Assembly (NCBI GenBank): GCA_028289455.1
Contig: JANQPN010000068.1
Location: 40,400-104,399, forward strand
DNA from: Wenzhouxiangellaceae bacterium
GTDB taxonomy: Bacteria; Pseudomonadota; Gammaproteobacteria; Xanthomonadales; Wenzhouxiangellaceae
Direction: 5' to 3'
DNA length: 64,000 bases
The notes beneath the pieces were generated by a model. That model was not told the origin of the DNA. It was given only the letters and a program-made list of their open reading frames with translations, and searched no databases. The position numbers and the translations under genes were made by a program. This document shows positions 7,590-16,212 of this stretch, in pieces. Position 1 is the first letter of the stretch; each line of letters opens with the position of its first letter.

Positions 7590-10500
7590 TCAAAATTTCA
7601 GGCTGACGCTGTTAACCACATCCAAGTTGTTCAATGCAGCCACCATTTCAGCACTGGGTTTAACCCGCCAGTCCGCACCAAAATGCAGGCGGACATTGAT
7701 GCCTGCACGGGCCACGTCGGCAACAATTTCCGCTTTTCCGTTCAGGTAGGGTATCAATGTGGCTTTCAATTGCCGGTCAAAGTCAGCGGGTGGGTCGCTG
7801 ATATCCAGGTGCAACGCTTTGACGAAGTGGTTACGGGCCTGGTTGAGATCCATGACATTTTTGGCCACCATACGATAGCCGCCGCTGAATTTATCAACGC
7901 CCACATCACCGGTAATCACAATGATCTGATCGCGCACCAGATGATCGGCTATCTTATTAAAAACCTCTTCAAATACGGCAACCTCCAAGCGCCCGGTTCC
8001 GTCGTCGACGGCAATGAAAGCCCCACGGCCCGGTCGTCTGCGCACAGCCATGATCAATGCACAGATCACCGCATCTTTTAAATTCTGCTTTTTATCGTTG
8101 GAAACACGTGCATCCAGCTTCCGCAGCGGACAACTGATGAACTGATTGATCTCCTCCCGATGTTCGTCCAGCGGGTGCCCGGTCAGATACAACCCCAGCG
8201 TCTCCCGTTCAGCGCTGAGTCGCTGTGCTTCGGTCCAATATTGCTGACTGGGTATTTTGCTGATGGTCGCAGGCGCAGAACTGGCAGGTGCTTCAGCCAG
8301 GCCCCCAAACAGCCCGGTCTGGCCGCTTTCACGGTCTTTTTGTACCTGTTCAGCTGCGTGAACCGCTGAATCCAGTTCAGCCATCAGCTGTGCCTGGTTG
8401 TTGTCCAATGCAGTCATGGCGCCGGCTTTGATCAGTGCTTCCATGGTTCGCCGATTAACTTTGCGTAAATCCAGCTGGCAGCAGAACTCTGTCAGGCCGG
8501 TTTGGGCACCATGCTGCTCACGGCTGTCAATGATGGCTTCAATAGCCGCTTGACCAACGCCTTTTATGGCTCCCAGACCAAATCGTATGGCCCGGTCTTC
8601 CACTTTAAATTTATAGCTGGAACAATGAATGTCAGGCGGCAGCACTTCCAGGCCAAGCAGACGGCAGTCATCGATCAGATTGGCAATTTTATCGCTGTCA
8701 TCCATATCGGCCGATAGCACCGCAGCCATGAACTCTGCCGGATAGTGCGCTTTCAGGTATGCGGTCTGATAGGCCAGCAGTGCATAGGCAACCGAATGTG
8801 ATTTGTTAAAGCCATACCCGGCAAAGGTTTCCATCAAATCAAAAATACGGTTGGCCAGTCCCGGATCAACGTCATTTTTTTCTGAGCCTTCAACAAATAT
8901 AACGCGTTGTTTGGCCATTTCCGCGGGCTTTTTCTTGCCCATGGCACGCCGCAGCAGATCAGCTGCGCCCAGGCTGTAGCCAGCCAGTACCTGAGCAATC
9001 TGCATGACCTGTTCCTGATACAGAATGACACCATAGGTAGGCTTCAGGATCGGTTCCAGGGCAGGGTGTGGATAGGCCACCGGTGAGCGGCCGTGTTTAC
9101 GGTCGATATAATCACCGACCATGCCGGACTCCAGAGGCCCGGGCCGGAACAATGCCACCAGTGCTACGATATCCGCGAAGCTGTCCGGTTGCAGCCGCCG
9201 GATCAAATCTTTCATACCGCGTGATTCCAGCTGGAAAACGGCAGTGGTCTGGCAGGCACACAGCAGTCTGAAGCTGGCTGGATCATCCAGCGGAATTTTA
9301 TCCAGATCCAGCGCTTCCTGATTCTGTTGCCTGCGGTCTGCATTAATGGTCTGCATTGCCCAGTGGATCAAAGTCAATGTGCGCAGACCAAGGAAATCAA
9401 ACTTGACCAGGCCGATGGCTTCCACGTCATCCTTATCCAGCTGACTGACTGCGCTGGCGCCGGGTTCGTTGTACAGCGCGGTAAAATCCGTCAGCGGGCC
9501 CGGAGCGATGACCACACCACCTGCGTGTTTGCCGGCATTACGGGTCAATCCTTCCAGTTCCAGTGCCTGGTCAAGAATGCCGCGAACTTCTTCCTCTTCT
9601 TCATACCGCTGTTTCAGTTGCGGTTCTTCAGCCAGCGCTTTGGTCAAAGTCATGTCAAGCGCCGGTGGGATCAATTTGGCGATACTGTCGACGAAGCCGT
9701 AACCGTGGCCAAGCACTCGGCCGGTATCGCGCACTACAGCCTTGGCGTTCATTTTGCCGAAGGTGATGATTTGGCTGACCTGGTCATGACCATAAGTATC
9801 AGCGACATATTCGATCACCTGGTCACGCTGTTCCATGCAGAAATCAATATCAAAATCGGGCATGGAGACCCTTTCCGGGTTCAGGAAACGTTCGAACAGC
9901 AGTTCATACTGCAGCGGGTCCAGGTCGGTAATATTGAGCACCCAGGCAACCACCGACCCTGCACCTGACCCACGCCCCGGCCCGACCGGAATATCGTTGC
10001 GTTTGGCCCAGCGTACGAAGTCGGCGACCACCAGGAAGTAACCGGGAAAGCCCATCTGGTTGATTACTTTCAACTCGTGGTGCAGGCGGTCGGTATAGTC
10101 CTGTTCTGAATAGCCGGGGGCTTCTCCATGAATTTTCAGGCGCTGCTTCAAGCCATCAAGGGCAGCCTTTTCCAGATAAGATTCTTCATTCCCGGAATCC
10201 TCTCCGGCTTCGGGGAATGCCGGCAGTACATATTCACCAAATTTAATTTCCAGGTTGCAGCGCTGGGCAACGGCTACTGTATTGGCCAGCACCTGGGGCA
10301 GATCGGCAAATACTTCCGCCATTTCGTCACCGGACCGCAGGTATTGCTGGGGCGTATAGTTTTTCGGCCGGCGGTTATCATCCAGCAGCCGTCCCTGATG
10401 AATGCAGACTCTCGCTTCATGTGCCTGGAACTGCTCGGCACGCAGAAACCTGACCTCATTGGTCGCTATTACCGGGCAGGACATATCAGCGGCAAGCGTG

Positions 10501-11072
10501 AGCAACCGATTGGCGTATTCATTTTCTCTGGGTCGGCCGGTCCTGCTTAGCTGCAGGACAAAGCGGTCATCAAAATATCTGCGGTAGGTGTCGAGCAGCT
10601 GACCGGCATGATCGGCCTGTGAAGCCAGCAGTTTCTGGCCTATATCACCATCCATACCACCACTGAGCGCAATCAGTCCCTGGTGATGTTCAAACAACTG
10701 GGCATGGGTAATATTAACCCGGTCACGGGCAGTGCTGGAGCGGTAAGCCAGTGTCAGCAGACGGCACAGGTTCAGATAACCGGCATGATCCTGGCACAGC
10801 AAAGGCAGCTTGTAGCCGCTGGACTGTTGTTCAGCTTCGTCAGTGATCCACAGTTCTGCACCGATAATTGGCTTGATGCCATGTTTGATGGCGGCCCGAT
10901 AGAACTTGACCATGGCAAACAGGTTGCAGTAATCGGTCAGCGCAACGGCCGGCATGCCGAGTTCCACCAGGCGCTGCATCAGGCGGGGAATACGTATCAG
11001 GCTGTCATGCAGCGAATATTCGCTGTGCAGGCCCAGGTGAATAAAACTGTTGGCGGGAAGATCAGTCACCAT
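7590..11072 (-). CDS. dnaE: DNA polymerase III alpha subunit
   Basis: A 1160-residue replicative polymerase, the same length as E. coli DnaE. The N-terminal PHP domain begins at HLGLHSEYS. The palm carries the catalytic aspartates in PDFDIDF (about 404-409) and in FDFLGLR (about 557). GPGRGSGAGS and the finger domain (YQEQVMQIAQ) follow, and the C-terminal OB fold lies at about 990-1070. It synthesises both strands at the fork with the beta clamp and epsilon. The start at ATG 11072 has no obvious Shine-Dalgarno, but the usual FIHL...H start of the PHP domain follows at once. It is divergent from the orphan cassette at 11.1-12.6 kb. Confidence 0.97.
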   Translation of the reverse strand: MVTDLPANSFIHLGLHSEYSLHDSLIRIPRLMQRLVELGMPAVALTDYCNLFAMVKFYRAAIKHGIKPIIGAELWITDEAEQQSSGYKLPLLCQDHAGYLNLCRLLTLAYRSSTARDRVNITHAQLFEHHQGLIALSGGMDGDIGQKLLASQADHAGQLLDTYRRYFDDRFVLQLSRTGRPRENEYANRLLTLAADMSCPVIATNEVRFLRAEQFQAHEARVCIHQGRLLDDNRRPKNYTPQQYLRSGDEMAEVFADLPQVLANTVAVAQRCNLEIKFGEYVLPAFPEAGEDSGNEESYLEKAALDGLKQRLKIHGEAPGYSEQDYTDRLHHELKVINQMGFPGYFLVVADFVRWAKRNDIPVGPGRGSGAGSVVAWVLNITDLDPLQYELLFERFLNPERVSMPDFDIDFCMEQRDQVIEYVADTYGHDQVSQIITFGKMNAKAVVRDTGRVLGHGYGFVDSIAKLIPPALDMTLTKALAEEPQLKQRYEEEEEVRGILDQALELEGLTRNAGKHAGGVVIAPGPLTDFTALYNEPGASAVSQLDKDDVEAIGLVKFDFLGLRTLTLIHWAMQTINADRRQQNQEALDLDKIPLDDPASFRLLCACQTTAVFQLESRGMKDLIRRLQPDSFADIVALVALFRPGPLESGMVGDYIDRKHGRSPVAYPHPALEPILKPTYGVILYQEQVMQIAQVLAGYSLGAADLLRRAMGKKKPAEMAKQRVIFVEGSEKNDVDPGLANRIFDLMETFAGYGFNKSHSVAYALLAYQTAYLKAHYPAEFMAAVLSADMDDSDKIANLIDDCRLLGLEVLPPDIHCSSYKFKVEDRAIRFGLGAIKGVGQAAIEAIIDSREQHGAQTGLTEFCCQLDLRKVNRRTMEALIKAGAMTALDNNQAQLMAELDSAVHAAEQVQKDRESGQTGLFGGLAEAPASSAPATISKIPSQQYWTEAQRLSAERETLGLYLTGHPLDEHREEINQFISCPLRKLDARVSNDKKQNLKDAVICALIMAVRRRPGRGAFIAVDDGTGRLEVAVFEEVFNKIADHLVRDQIIVITGDVGVDKFSGGYRMVAKNVMDLNQARNHFVKALHLDISDPPADFDRQLKATLIPYLNGKAEIVADVARAGINVRLHFGADWRVKPSAEMVAALNNLDVVNSVSLKF

Positions 11073-11144
11073 GGAATTTTAACAGCAAAGCATCATTCGG
11101 TTACCGGTTGGATAGAGAATTTTTATGCAGATGGCAAATAGCAA

Positions 11145-11172
11145 TTGCCTGTCAGCATTTCTTTGTTATACT
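11145..11172 (+). promoter_or_regulatory. candidate sigma70 promoter of the leader/small RNA
   Basis: TTGCCT (11145-11150), a 16-base spacer and TATACT (11167-11172). Initiation would fall near 11179. It is the only good promoter-like pair seen between dnaE and the downstream cassette. Confidence 0.5.
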
Positions 11173-11178
11173 CTGCGG

Positions 11179-11329
11179 CCACTTTAAGCCAATGCCGGAC
11201 AGATTTTGATGAAATCACAATTGAGACATTAACAACTGCCTTCCACCATAAACCTGGAGGGCTAACTGTATTTGCCCTCCGGCGTTGGTAAAGAAACCCG
11301 CTGGAACTCTATGTTTAGCGGGTTTTTTT
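11179..11329 (+). ncRNA. candidate ~150-nt small RNA or terminating leader
   Basis: The segment from the predicted start near 11179 to the T-run at 11329 holds no gene but is structured. An internal stem pairs 11254-11262 (CTGGAGGGC) with 11274-11282 (GCCCTCCGG) around an 11-base loop, and an intrinsic terminator follows. Only 36 bases separate the terminator from the next mini-ORF, with no second promoter visible. The RNA is therefore either a stand-alone small RNA or an attenuator-like leader of the downstream genes. It matches no Rfam family that I recognise. Confidence 0.45.
11294..11329 (+). terminator. strong intrinsic terminator/attenuator
   Basis: AAACCCGCT (11294-11302) pairs perfectly with AGCGGGTTT (11317-11325) around a 14-base loop, followed by a run of seven T (11323-11329). 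Confidence 0.8.
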
Positions 11330-11365
11330 GTGCCTGGCTGAAAACGAAACCAAAGGAGATGACTT

Positions 11366-11431
11366 ATGCAACCCAGTGAAATATTGAAGTTGAGAAGAAA
11401 TGAACTGCAACATTATTACTTAAGGATTTGA
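11366..11431 (+). CDS. 21-residue mini-ORF, candidate leader peptide
   Basis: ATG 11366 sits 7 bases behind a strong AAAGGAG (11352-11358) and encodes 21 residues (MQPSEILKLRRNELQHYYLRI) before TGA. The next gene starts 3 bases after the stop, so translation could be coupled. The peptide is basic and amphipathic, with two adjacent Tyr. I recognise no family. It could be a regulatory leader peptide, a coupling cistron or a small functional peptide; chance is possible at this length, but the ribosome binding site and spacing argue for use. Confidence 0.4.
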   Translation: MQPSEILKLRRNELQHYYLRI

Positions 11432-11434
11432 GCA

Positions 11435-12364
11435 ATGGACAAGAAATTGGCCAATGAGATTATTGCCTGTTTTGCAGGTAATCGTTGGTTGTTTAATTAT
11501 TTTCGCGATCGCTATGCTTTTTTGCTGACCGCATGGGCGTTAAGCGGACGGATAAAACTGGATAATGAAGTGCTAAAGCAGCTTCGCCATAAACCGAGAT
11601 TGAAGCAATGGTTTGCCGATAGAGGTGACCTGAAGGTCAAATCAGATGAACTGGTGAATGCCTGGTGTGAAGATGCCGAACCATTTGTGCTCTCTTTGGG
11701 ATGCTGGGAGGGTGAAGATATGGGTTGGGATCAAGTATCCCGCTATGGAACCAATCTGGTTCTGAGGATAGGTCTGAACAACCGGCACCTGAGTTCGCTG
11801 AAGCGGCTGGTAAGGCCGGTGCATGACGAGATGTTCCAGTACGACTGTCATCCGGTACTACAGAAGAATGAACCGTGGCCATTCCGGAATACGCTTTCAT
11901 GGGTTCGTATTGATCTGGATTTGAACACCAATGAGGCGCTGATCGAAGAGATTCAGACCGATTGGATACGACTGGTGAAAAGATCTGCAAAAGTGCTGGG
12001 TAGTAATCGCGGACAATGGGTGCAGAATCAGATTAAAGGCAACCCTGAAACAGTACAGCGGTTTTGTGATGAAATCGTCGAGCCGCTGGCGAGAATATGG
12101 GATGAAGCCAGCCTGGCGGCGGCTTTGTATTTTCTGGTAGAAGAAGTTGGCATCGGCAGAGTGTATTACCACACCTTTGAATCAGGTTGCCTGATCAAGC
12201 GTTTGAAGTATTCACGCCCGCCAAGGTCGCTCTACACCAGGCTGCCGCGCCGATTTGGTATGTCAATGGTCAACACACCGCCGGAATTTCTGGCGTCTGA
12301 CCGGCGATTTAAAAAACTGACCCGAAAAGTCAGTGAAACCCATTGGTTCACTATGGAAGCATGA
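11435..12364 (+). CDS. conserved-looking protein of unknown function (309 aa)
   Basis: A 309-residue soluble protein, rich in Trp and Arg, with no signal peptide and no membrane segment. I do not recognise it. The most distinctive block, at about 150-175, is IDLDLNTNEALIEEIQTDW; its EIQTDW part recalls the EIQSDW motif seen in large phage/polyvalent proteins, but that is only a resemblance. The C-terminus is basic (PRRFGMSM, RRFKKLTRK). ATG 11435 has AAGGA 8 bases upstream. It lies behind the terminating leader and the 21-residue mini-ORF and before the 78-codon ORF, which begins with its own strong ribosome binding site. Confidence 0.6.
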   Translation: MDKKLANEIIACFAGNRWLFNYFRDRYAFLLTAWALSGRIKLDNEVLKQLRHKPRLKQWFADRGDLKVKSDELVNAWCEDAEPFVLSLGCWEGEDMGWDQVSRYGTNLVLRIGLNNRHLSSLKRLVRPVHDEMFQYDCHPVLQKNEPWPFRNTLSWVRIDLDLNTNEALIEEIQTDWIRLVKRSAKVLGSNRGQWVQNQIKGNPETVQRFCDEIVEPLARIWDEASLAAALYFLVEEVGIGRVYYHTFESGCLIKRLKYSRPPRSLYTRLPRRFGMSMVNTPPEFLASDRRFKKLTRKVSETHWFTMEA

Positions 12365-12377
12365 GGAGGAAAACAAC

Positions 12378-12614
12378 ATGCCTGAGAGAAATTGGGTTGC
12401 ACGTGCCGCGTTGATGCGTAAAGGCGGTGTGCATGCCCGATCCAGAAGCAGCCAGAGATTTTCACAGGATCAGCTGCTTTGGGATGAAATAGAAGAATAT
12501 TTCGATGAATCAGAACAACAGCAGGAGCAAAGCCGGGGCAAAGCCCCGGCTGATAGCGAACACTTGACCGGAAGCCCTGGCAATGCACCGGGTCTTAAGT
12601 CAATTCAACCATGA
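12378..12614 (+). CDS. small protein of unknown function (78 aa)
   Basis: A 78-residue ORF starting at ATG 12378, 7 bases after a perfect AGGAGG (12365-12370) that begins immediately after the stop of the 309-codon gene. Residues 1-30 are basic (RAALMRKGG, HARSRSSQR); residues 34-50 are strongly acidic (DEIEEYFDESE) and a Gln/Glu tract follows. The coding sequence contains a perfect 9-bp inverted repeat, AGCCGGGGC-AAA-GCCCCGGCT, within 12530-12555. No family recognised. The charge-segregated layout suggests a partner-binding protein, but that is inference. Confidence 0.5.
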   Translation: MPERNWVARAALMRKGGVHARSRSSQRFSQDQLLWDEIEEYFDESEQQQEQSRGKAPADSEHLTGSPGNAPGLKSIQP

Positions 12615-12637
12615 TGATTGCCATCATTTTTACCAGT

Positions 12638-12651
12638 AACATTTAGTTACA
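12638..12651 (+). promoter_or_regulatory. RstA-box-like operator before mipA-like gene
   Basis: AACATTTAGTTACA matches the published E. coli RstA consensus TACATNTNGTTACA at all specified positions but the first. A TATAAA (12677-12682) lies 26 bases further on with a weak -35 (ATCGTT), as expected for an activator-dependent promoter. The downstream operon encodes an RstA/RstB-like pair, so autoregulation is the simplest reading. Confidence 0.6.
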
Positions 12652-12713
12652 TTATCGTTTAACAGATAGTCCACAATATAAACCTGCCTGTTTTCAGAAT
12701 AATTGAATGGTGT

Positions 12714-13640
12714 ATGGGCTGGATTGCCAATCAAACAATCAATATAAAAGCCACTCTGCTGTGGCTGCTTATGCTGATGAATGTGGCGCATGCACTGGAT
12801 TCCAATGAGGTAGATGCTTCAGCAGACGAGCAGGATCAGCAACCACTGCTGATCGAGCGCGCCTGGGATTTCGGTATCGGCCTTGGCTTTGGGGAGTTGA
12901 GTAATCCATATATCGGCTCAGATGATGTGCCCGCTTATGTGGCGGTAGATGTGGCTCTATACGGAAAGCGCTTTTTCTTTGACAACGGGGATTTGGGCTT
13001 CACGGTTGTCGACCGGCCGAATTTCGGCTTCAACCTGCTGGCCACTTATTCAAATGATCGAATTTATCAATCTTTCCTGAATTCACTGGGAGTACGCTTC
13101 ATTGATCTGCCTGTAGGGGGGCAGGCGGTAACGCCGCCACCGGAAGTGATTCCAATCGGCATAGCAAGTGTTGACGATGCCAGTGTGGTTCCTTTCGAAT
13201 TGCCGGACCGGCGGTTTGCCATTAACCTTGGAGTGGAACTTATACTGGCTGGTGATTGGGGATTGCTGGATATGCAGATTACCCAGGATATCAGCAGCGC
13301 CCATAACGGGCAGGAACTTTGGCTGGATTACAGCCGTGGATGGAGATGGGACAGGCTGAGTGTCAGTCCGAATATCGGTTTAAACTGGAAAAGTGCCGGA
13401 CTGGTTGATTATTTCTATGGTGTGCTGCCTGAGGAAAGTGAAGAATTAAGTCAATTGTATAGTGGAGAGTCCACGCTGAATGCTTTTGCCGGTTTATCGG
13501 TTGCCTACCAGTTAACCGATCATTGGAGCCTGGTGGGTAATTATAAGTATGAACGGCTGGGGACCAATATAAGGCGCAGTCCTCTGATTGATGCTGACAG
13601 CATACAGTCGTTCTTCATCGGCACGTTTTACAGGTTCTAG
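12714..13640 (+). CDS. MipA/OmpV-family outer membrane protein
   Basis: A 308-residue exported protein: signal peptide (residues about 1-28, ending NVAHA), then a beta-rich domain of the MipA/OmpV type. Marks are YIGSDDVPAYVAVDVALYGKRFFF (residues about 63-86, key Tyr and Gly), the central IGLNWKS and a C-terminal aromatic strand ending in FIGTFYRF, typical of outer membrane barrels. MipA was described as a scaffold for murein synthase and hydrolase; many homologues are envelope stress or antibiotic-responsive porin-like proteins. It is first in a four-gene operon with DUF3019 and a two-component system. Confidence 0.85.
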   Translation: MGWIANQTINIKATLLWLLMLMNVAHALDSNEVDASADEQDQQPLLIERAWDFGIGLGFGELSNPYIGSDDVPAYVAVDVALYGKRFFFDNGDLGFTVVDRPNFGFNLLATYSNDRIYQSFLNSLGVRFIDLPVGGQAVTPPPEVIPIGIASVDDASVVPFELPDRRFAINLGVELILAGDWGLLDMQITQDISSAHNGQELWLDYSRGWRWDRLSVSPNIGLNWKSAGLVDYFYGVLPEESEELSQLYSGESTLNAFAGLSVAYQLTDHWSLVGNYKYERLGTNIRRSPLIDADSIQSFFIGTFYRF

Positions 13641-13649
13641 GGTGGTGAC

Positions 13650-14084
13650 ATGATCAGGGGATATTTACATAAAAGTATATTCTTGCTGGCGACCGTGGCA
13701 TGGCTGCATGCCTTAAATACATTCGCGCAGGAGCCGGCAGCCGTACCCAAAGTGATTATCACCATCAAACCGAATATCTGCATTGCGCCGCGTGGAGAAA
13801 AAACCTGCACCAGCAGCATGGATATCAGCTGGACCAGCAATATCCCGTCTGATTATTGTCTGCGGGTGAATCTATCTTCAGCACCATTACATTGCTGGGA
13901 AGCAGCGGCACAGGGGAGTTATCGCCACCATGTGAAATTAACCGGGGACCTTGAATACTGGATCGCACTGGCTGAGTCGGTGCAGCAGCTGGCCGTTTCA
14001 ACGGTGAAGCTTGCGGCCTTGAAACCACATCGTAATTTCCCCCGTCGCCGTAACCGGCTGCCCTGGAGTGTTATAAAAACATGA
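13650..14084 (+). CDS. DUF3019 exported protein
   Basis: A 144-residue protein with a signal peptide (residues 1-27, ending NTFAQ). The mature part has a beta-sandwich-like pattern with four cysteines: ICIAPRGEKTC, then DYCLRV, then LHCWEAA, suggesting two disulfides. It matches my memory of DUF3019, a family of unknown function usually found beside MipA and an RstAB-like pair in Shewanella and relatives. It begins 10 bases after the mipA-like stop, and its stop overlaps the response regulator start (ATGA). A periplasmic role in stimulus sensing or envelope repair is inferred only from this company. Confidence 0.7.
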   Translation: MIRGYLHKSIFLLATVAWLHALNTFAQEPAAVPKVIITIKPNICIAPRGEKTCTSSMDISWTSNIPSDYCLRVNLSSAPLHCWEAAAQGSYRHHVKLTGDLEYWIALAESVQQLAVSTVKLAALKPHRNFPRRRNRLPWSVIKT

Positions 14085-14791
14085 GTGCCGGGCCACACAT
14101 GCTGATAGTGGAAGATGATGCCCGTCTGGCTGAGTTGATCAGAACATATTTTCAGCGCTCCGGTTTTAATGTGGTAGTGGTTGCCGATGGCGAAGCGGCA
14201 CTGCAGCAGTGCCGTTTATCTGTACCGGATATTATTCTGCTGGATTTAATGCTGCCTGGTATGGATGGGATATCGGTGTGCCGCGAGCTGCGCAGATTTT
14301 ATACCGGCAGGGTTTTGATACTGACAGCATCGGGAAGCGATATGGACCAGGTTGCCGGGCTGGAAATCGGCGCTGATGATTACGTGGTTAAGCCGGTAGA
14401 ACCCAGAGTGCTGCTGGCCAGAGTCAGGGCGGTGATGCGTCGTCCGGCACTGCCCAGTGCTTCAACCCGCACCGCCAAGCCATTGGTTTTCGGAGAGCTG
14501 GTGATTGATGACAGTGCAAAAACAGTCATGCTGGATGGCCAGGCGGTCAGTCTGACTACGCATGAGTTTGAGTTGTTGGATTTACTGGCACAAAATGCCG
14601 GCACGGTGTTGACACGTGATGATATTTACACCAAGTTAAGAGGATTTGGTTATGACGGTACCGACCGGGCGGTGGATGTAAAAATATCTCGCCTGAGGCG
14701 TAAGCTTGGTGATGATGCCAACGAGCCGGCCAGAATCAAAACAGTGTGGGGCAAAGGGTATCTGTTCGTTCCCAACGCCTGGGGGACTTAG
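14081..14791 (+). CDS. RstA-like OmpR-family response regulator
   Basis: A 236-residue regulator: receiver domain (about 7-120) with phosphoacceptor Asp55 in IILLDLMLPG, acidic pair EDD at 11-13 and Lys in VVKP. The winged-helix DNA-binding domain lies at about 135-230 (LTTHEFELLDLLA, then RAVDVKISRLRRKLG and VWGKGYLF). Overlap with DUF3019 upstream and the kinase downstream (TAGTG) implies one transcript. The RstA-box match before the operon supports the RstA subfamily and self-regulation. Confidence 0.88.
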   Translation: MSAGPHMLIVEDDARLAELIRTYFQRSGFNVVVVADGEAALQQCRLSVPDIILLDLMLPGMDGISVCRELRRFYTGRVLILTASGSDMDQVAGLEIGADDYVVKPVEPRVLLARVRAVMRRPALPSASTRTAKPLVFGELVIDDSAKTVMLDGQAVSLTTHEFELLDLLAQNAGTVLTRDDIYTKLRGFGYDGTDRAVDVKISRLRRKLGDDANEPARIKTVWGKGYLFVPNAWGT

Positions 14792-16092
14792 TGTTTCCAC
14801 TCAAGCAGGATTACCGTTTCTCCGGAAGGCTGTTGTACCGGACATATTTTGTGCTGGTCATATGCATCATAGCGATTGGCTCGATACTGGACTACATGGG
14901 CAGAGATGCCGACGATACAGCGCTTCTTGATACCTTTAAAGCGCATTTTCTGCCGGTATTCAGCCTGGTCGGTCAGCAACTCAGTGAAACAGATAATAAG
15001 CAATGGCCGGAACAAATAGATCAGCTTTCTGAAACTACAGGATTGGACCTGCAGCTATATGATGTTGCTGATTTTGCAACCGATGAAACAACACTGGCGC
15101 AGCTCTATGCTAATGAGGTTCTGGCTTTGTTCGACAGCCAGGACCAGTTAACTCTGTACCGGCGTATTGCCCAGTCACAGCAAGTGCTGGGTATTCCAGT
15201 GGCGGAGTGGGCCAACAGCCTTAATTACAATAACTGGATAGTGCCTGCCTTTTACATCTTGATTGCTGTGGTGGTTTTTGTTCTGATTCAGCCTTTTTCC
15301 AGACAGCTGCTGAAGCTTAAGTCGGCAGCGGCAAACTTTGGGCGGGGTGAATTTAATACTCGTATCAACCTGCCGACCGGCTCCACGCTGGAGCCGATTG
15401 TTGATGGATTCAACTCAATGGCGGACAGAATCGAACAACTGGTATCGTCTCAGAGAGAGCTGACCAATTCGGTATCGCATGAACTCAGAACGCCATTGGC
15501 ACGCCTGCGTTTTGCCTTTGAGGATATCCAGGCTAAGGCTGCGGATGCCTCTGTTGTCCAGCAACTGGATGAAATGCGGGAAGATGTAAGCGAGTTGGAG
15601 ATTCTGGTTGATGAGATGCTGAGCTATGCTGAAATTAACCAAATAAAGTCCATCAGAAAAAAACCTGTTCCGCTGATGTCGTTTATGGATGACCTGGTGG
15701 CTGATCTGCATTCAGCTGAAACCGTGATTGAACTCAATTACGACAATTCAATTAACCGGAATACCGTGATTGCCTGCAATAGACATCACTTACACAGAGC
15801 GGTGGCCAATGTTGTACGTAATGCGATGAGGTTTGCCAACAGGCGTTGTGAGATTAATGTTTCCAGGCTGCAGGAGAACTTTGTCTTCGATATTAATGAT
15901 GATGGCCCGGGTCTGGACAGGGAACATTTGGAACGCATTTTTGAGCCTTTTTATAAAGGCAAATCTTCAAAAGGTGGTTTTGGGCTTGGTTTGAGTATTG
16001 CTCAGGGTATTGCCCAGAAGCATGGCGGGTCGCTGACTGCCATTGAACACCCTTCATCTGGTGGTCATTTTCGTTTTCTAATACCTGCCTGA
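14791..16092 (+). CDS. RstB-like sensor histidine kinase
   Basis: A 433-residue membrane kinase starting at GTG 14791, which overlaps the previous stop by one base. A first membrane helix (about 12-32) is followed by a periplasmic region of about 110 residues, a second membrane segment (about 152-170), HAMP (about 172-225) and the dimerisation helix with phospho-His230 in VSHELRTPLARLRF. The ATPase domain shows an N box (ANVVRNAMRF), G1 DDGPGLD and G2 GGFGLGLSI. The HAMP–HisKA order and the wording around the histidine resemble RstB. The periplasmic sensor has no recognisable ligand pocket. Confidence 0.88.
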   Translation: MFPLKQDYRFSGRLLYRTYFVLVICIIAIGSILDYMGRDADDTALLDTFKAHFLPVFSLVGQQLSETDNKQWPEQIDQLSETTGLDLQLYDVADFATDETTLAQLYANEVLALFDSQDQLTLYRRIAQSQQVLGIPVAEWANSLNYNNWIVPAFYILIAVVVFVLIQPFSRQLLKLKSAAANFGRGEFNTRINLPTGSTLEPIVDGFNSMADRIEQLVSSQRELTNSVSHELRTPLARLRFAFEDIQAKAADASVVQQLDEMREDVSELEILVDEMLSYAEINQIKSIRKKPVPLMSFMDDLVADLHSAETVIELNYDNSINRNTVIACNRHHLHRAVANVVRNAMRFANRRCEINVSRLQENFVFDINDDGPGLDREHLERIFEPFYKGKSSKGGFGLGLSIAQGIAQKHGGSLTAIEHPSSGGHFRFLIPA

Positions 16093-16212
16093 TTATATCC
16101 GCACTGAAATATTTGCTTACAAATACAATACATTTTTGCCACAAACTCAAACGGGCGGCTTGTTAGCATGAGTGTTAATTCACTAGGGACATTAAGCCCT
16201 GAGAGGAGTCGC

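Noticed and set aside
7512..10550. Several open frames of 120-210 codons on the plus strand under dnaE
   Set aside because: All lie opposite the dnaE coding sequence and show no domain or ribosome site; shadows.
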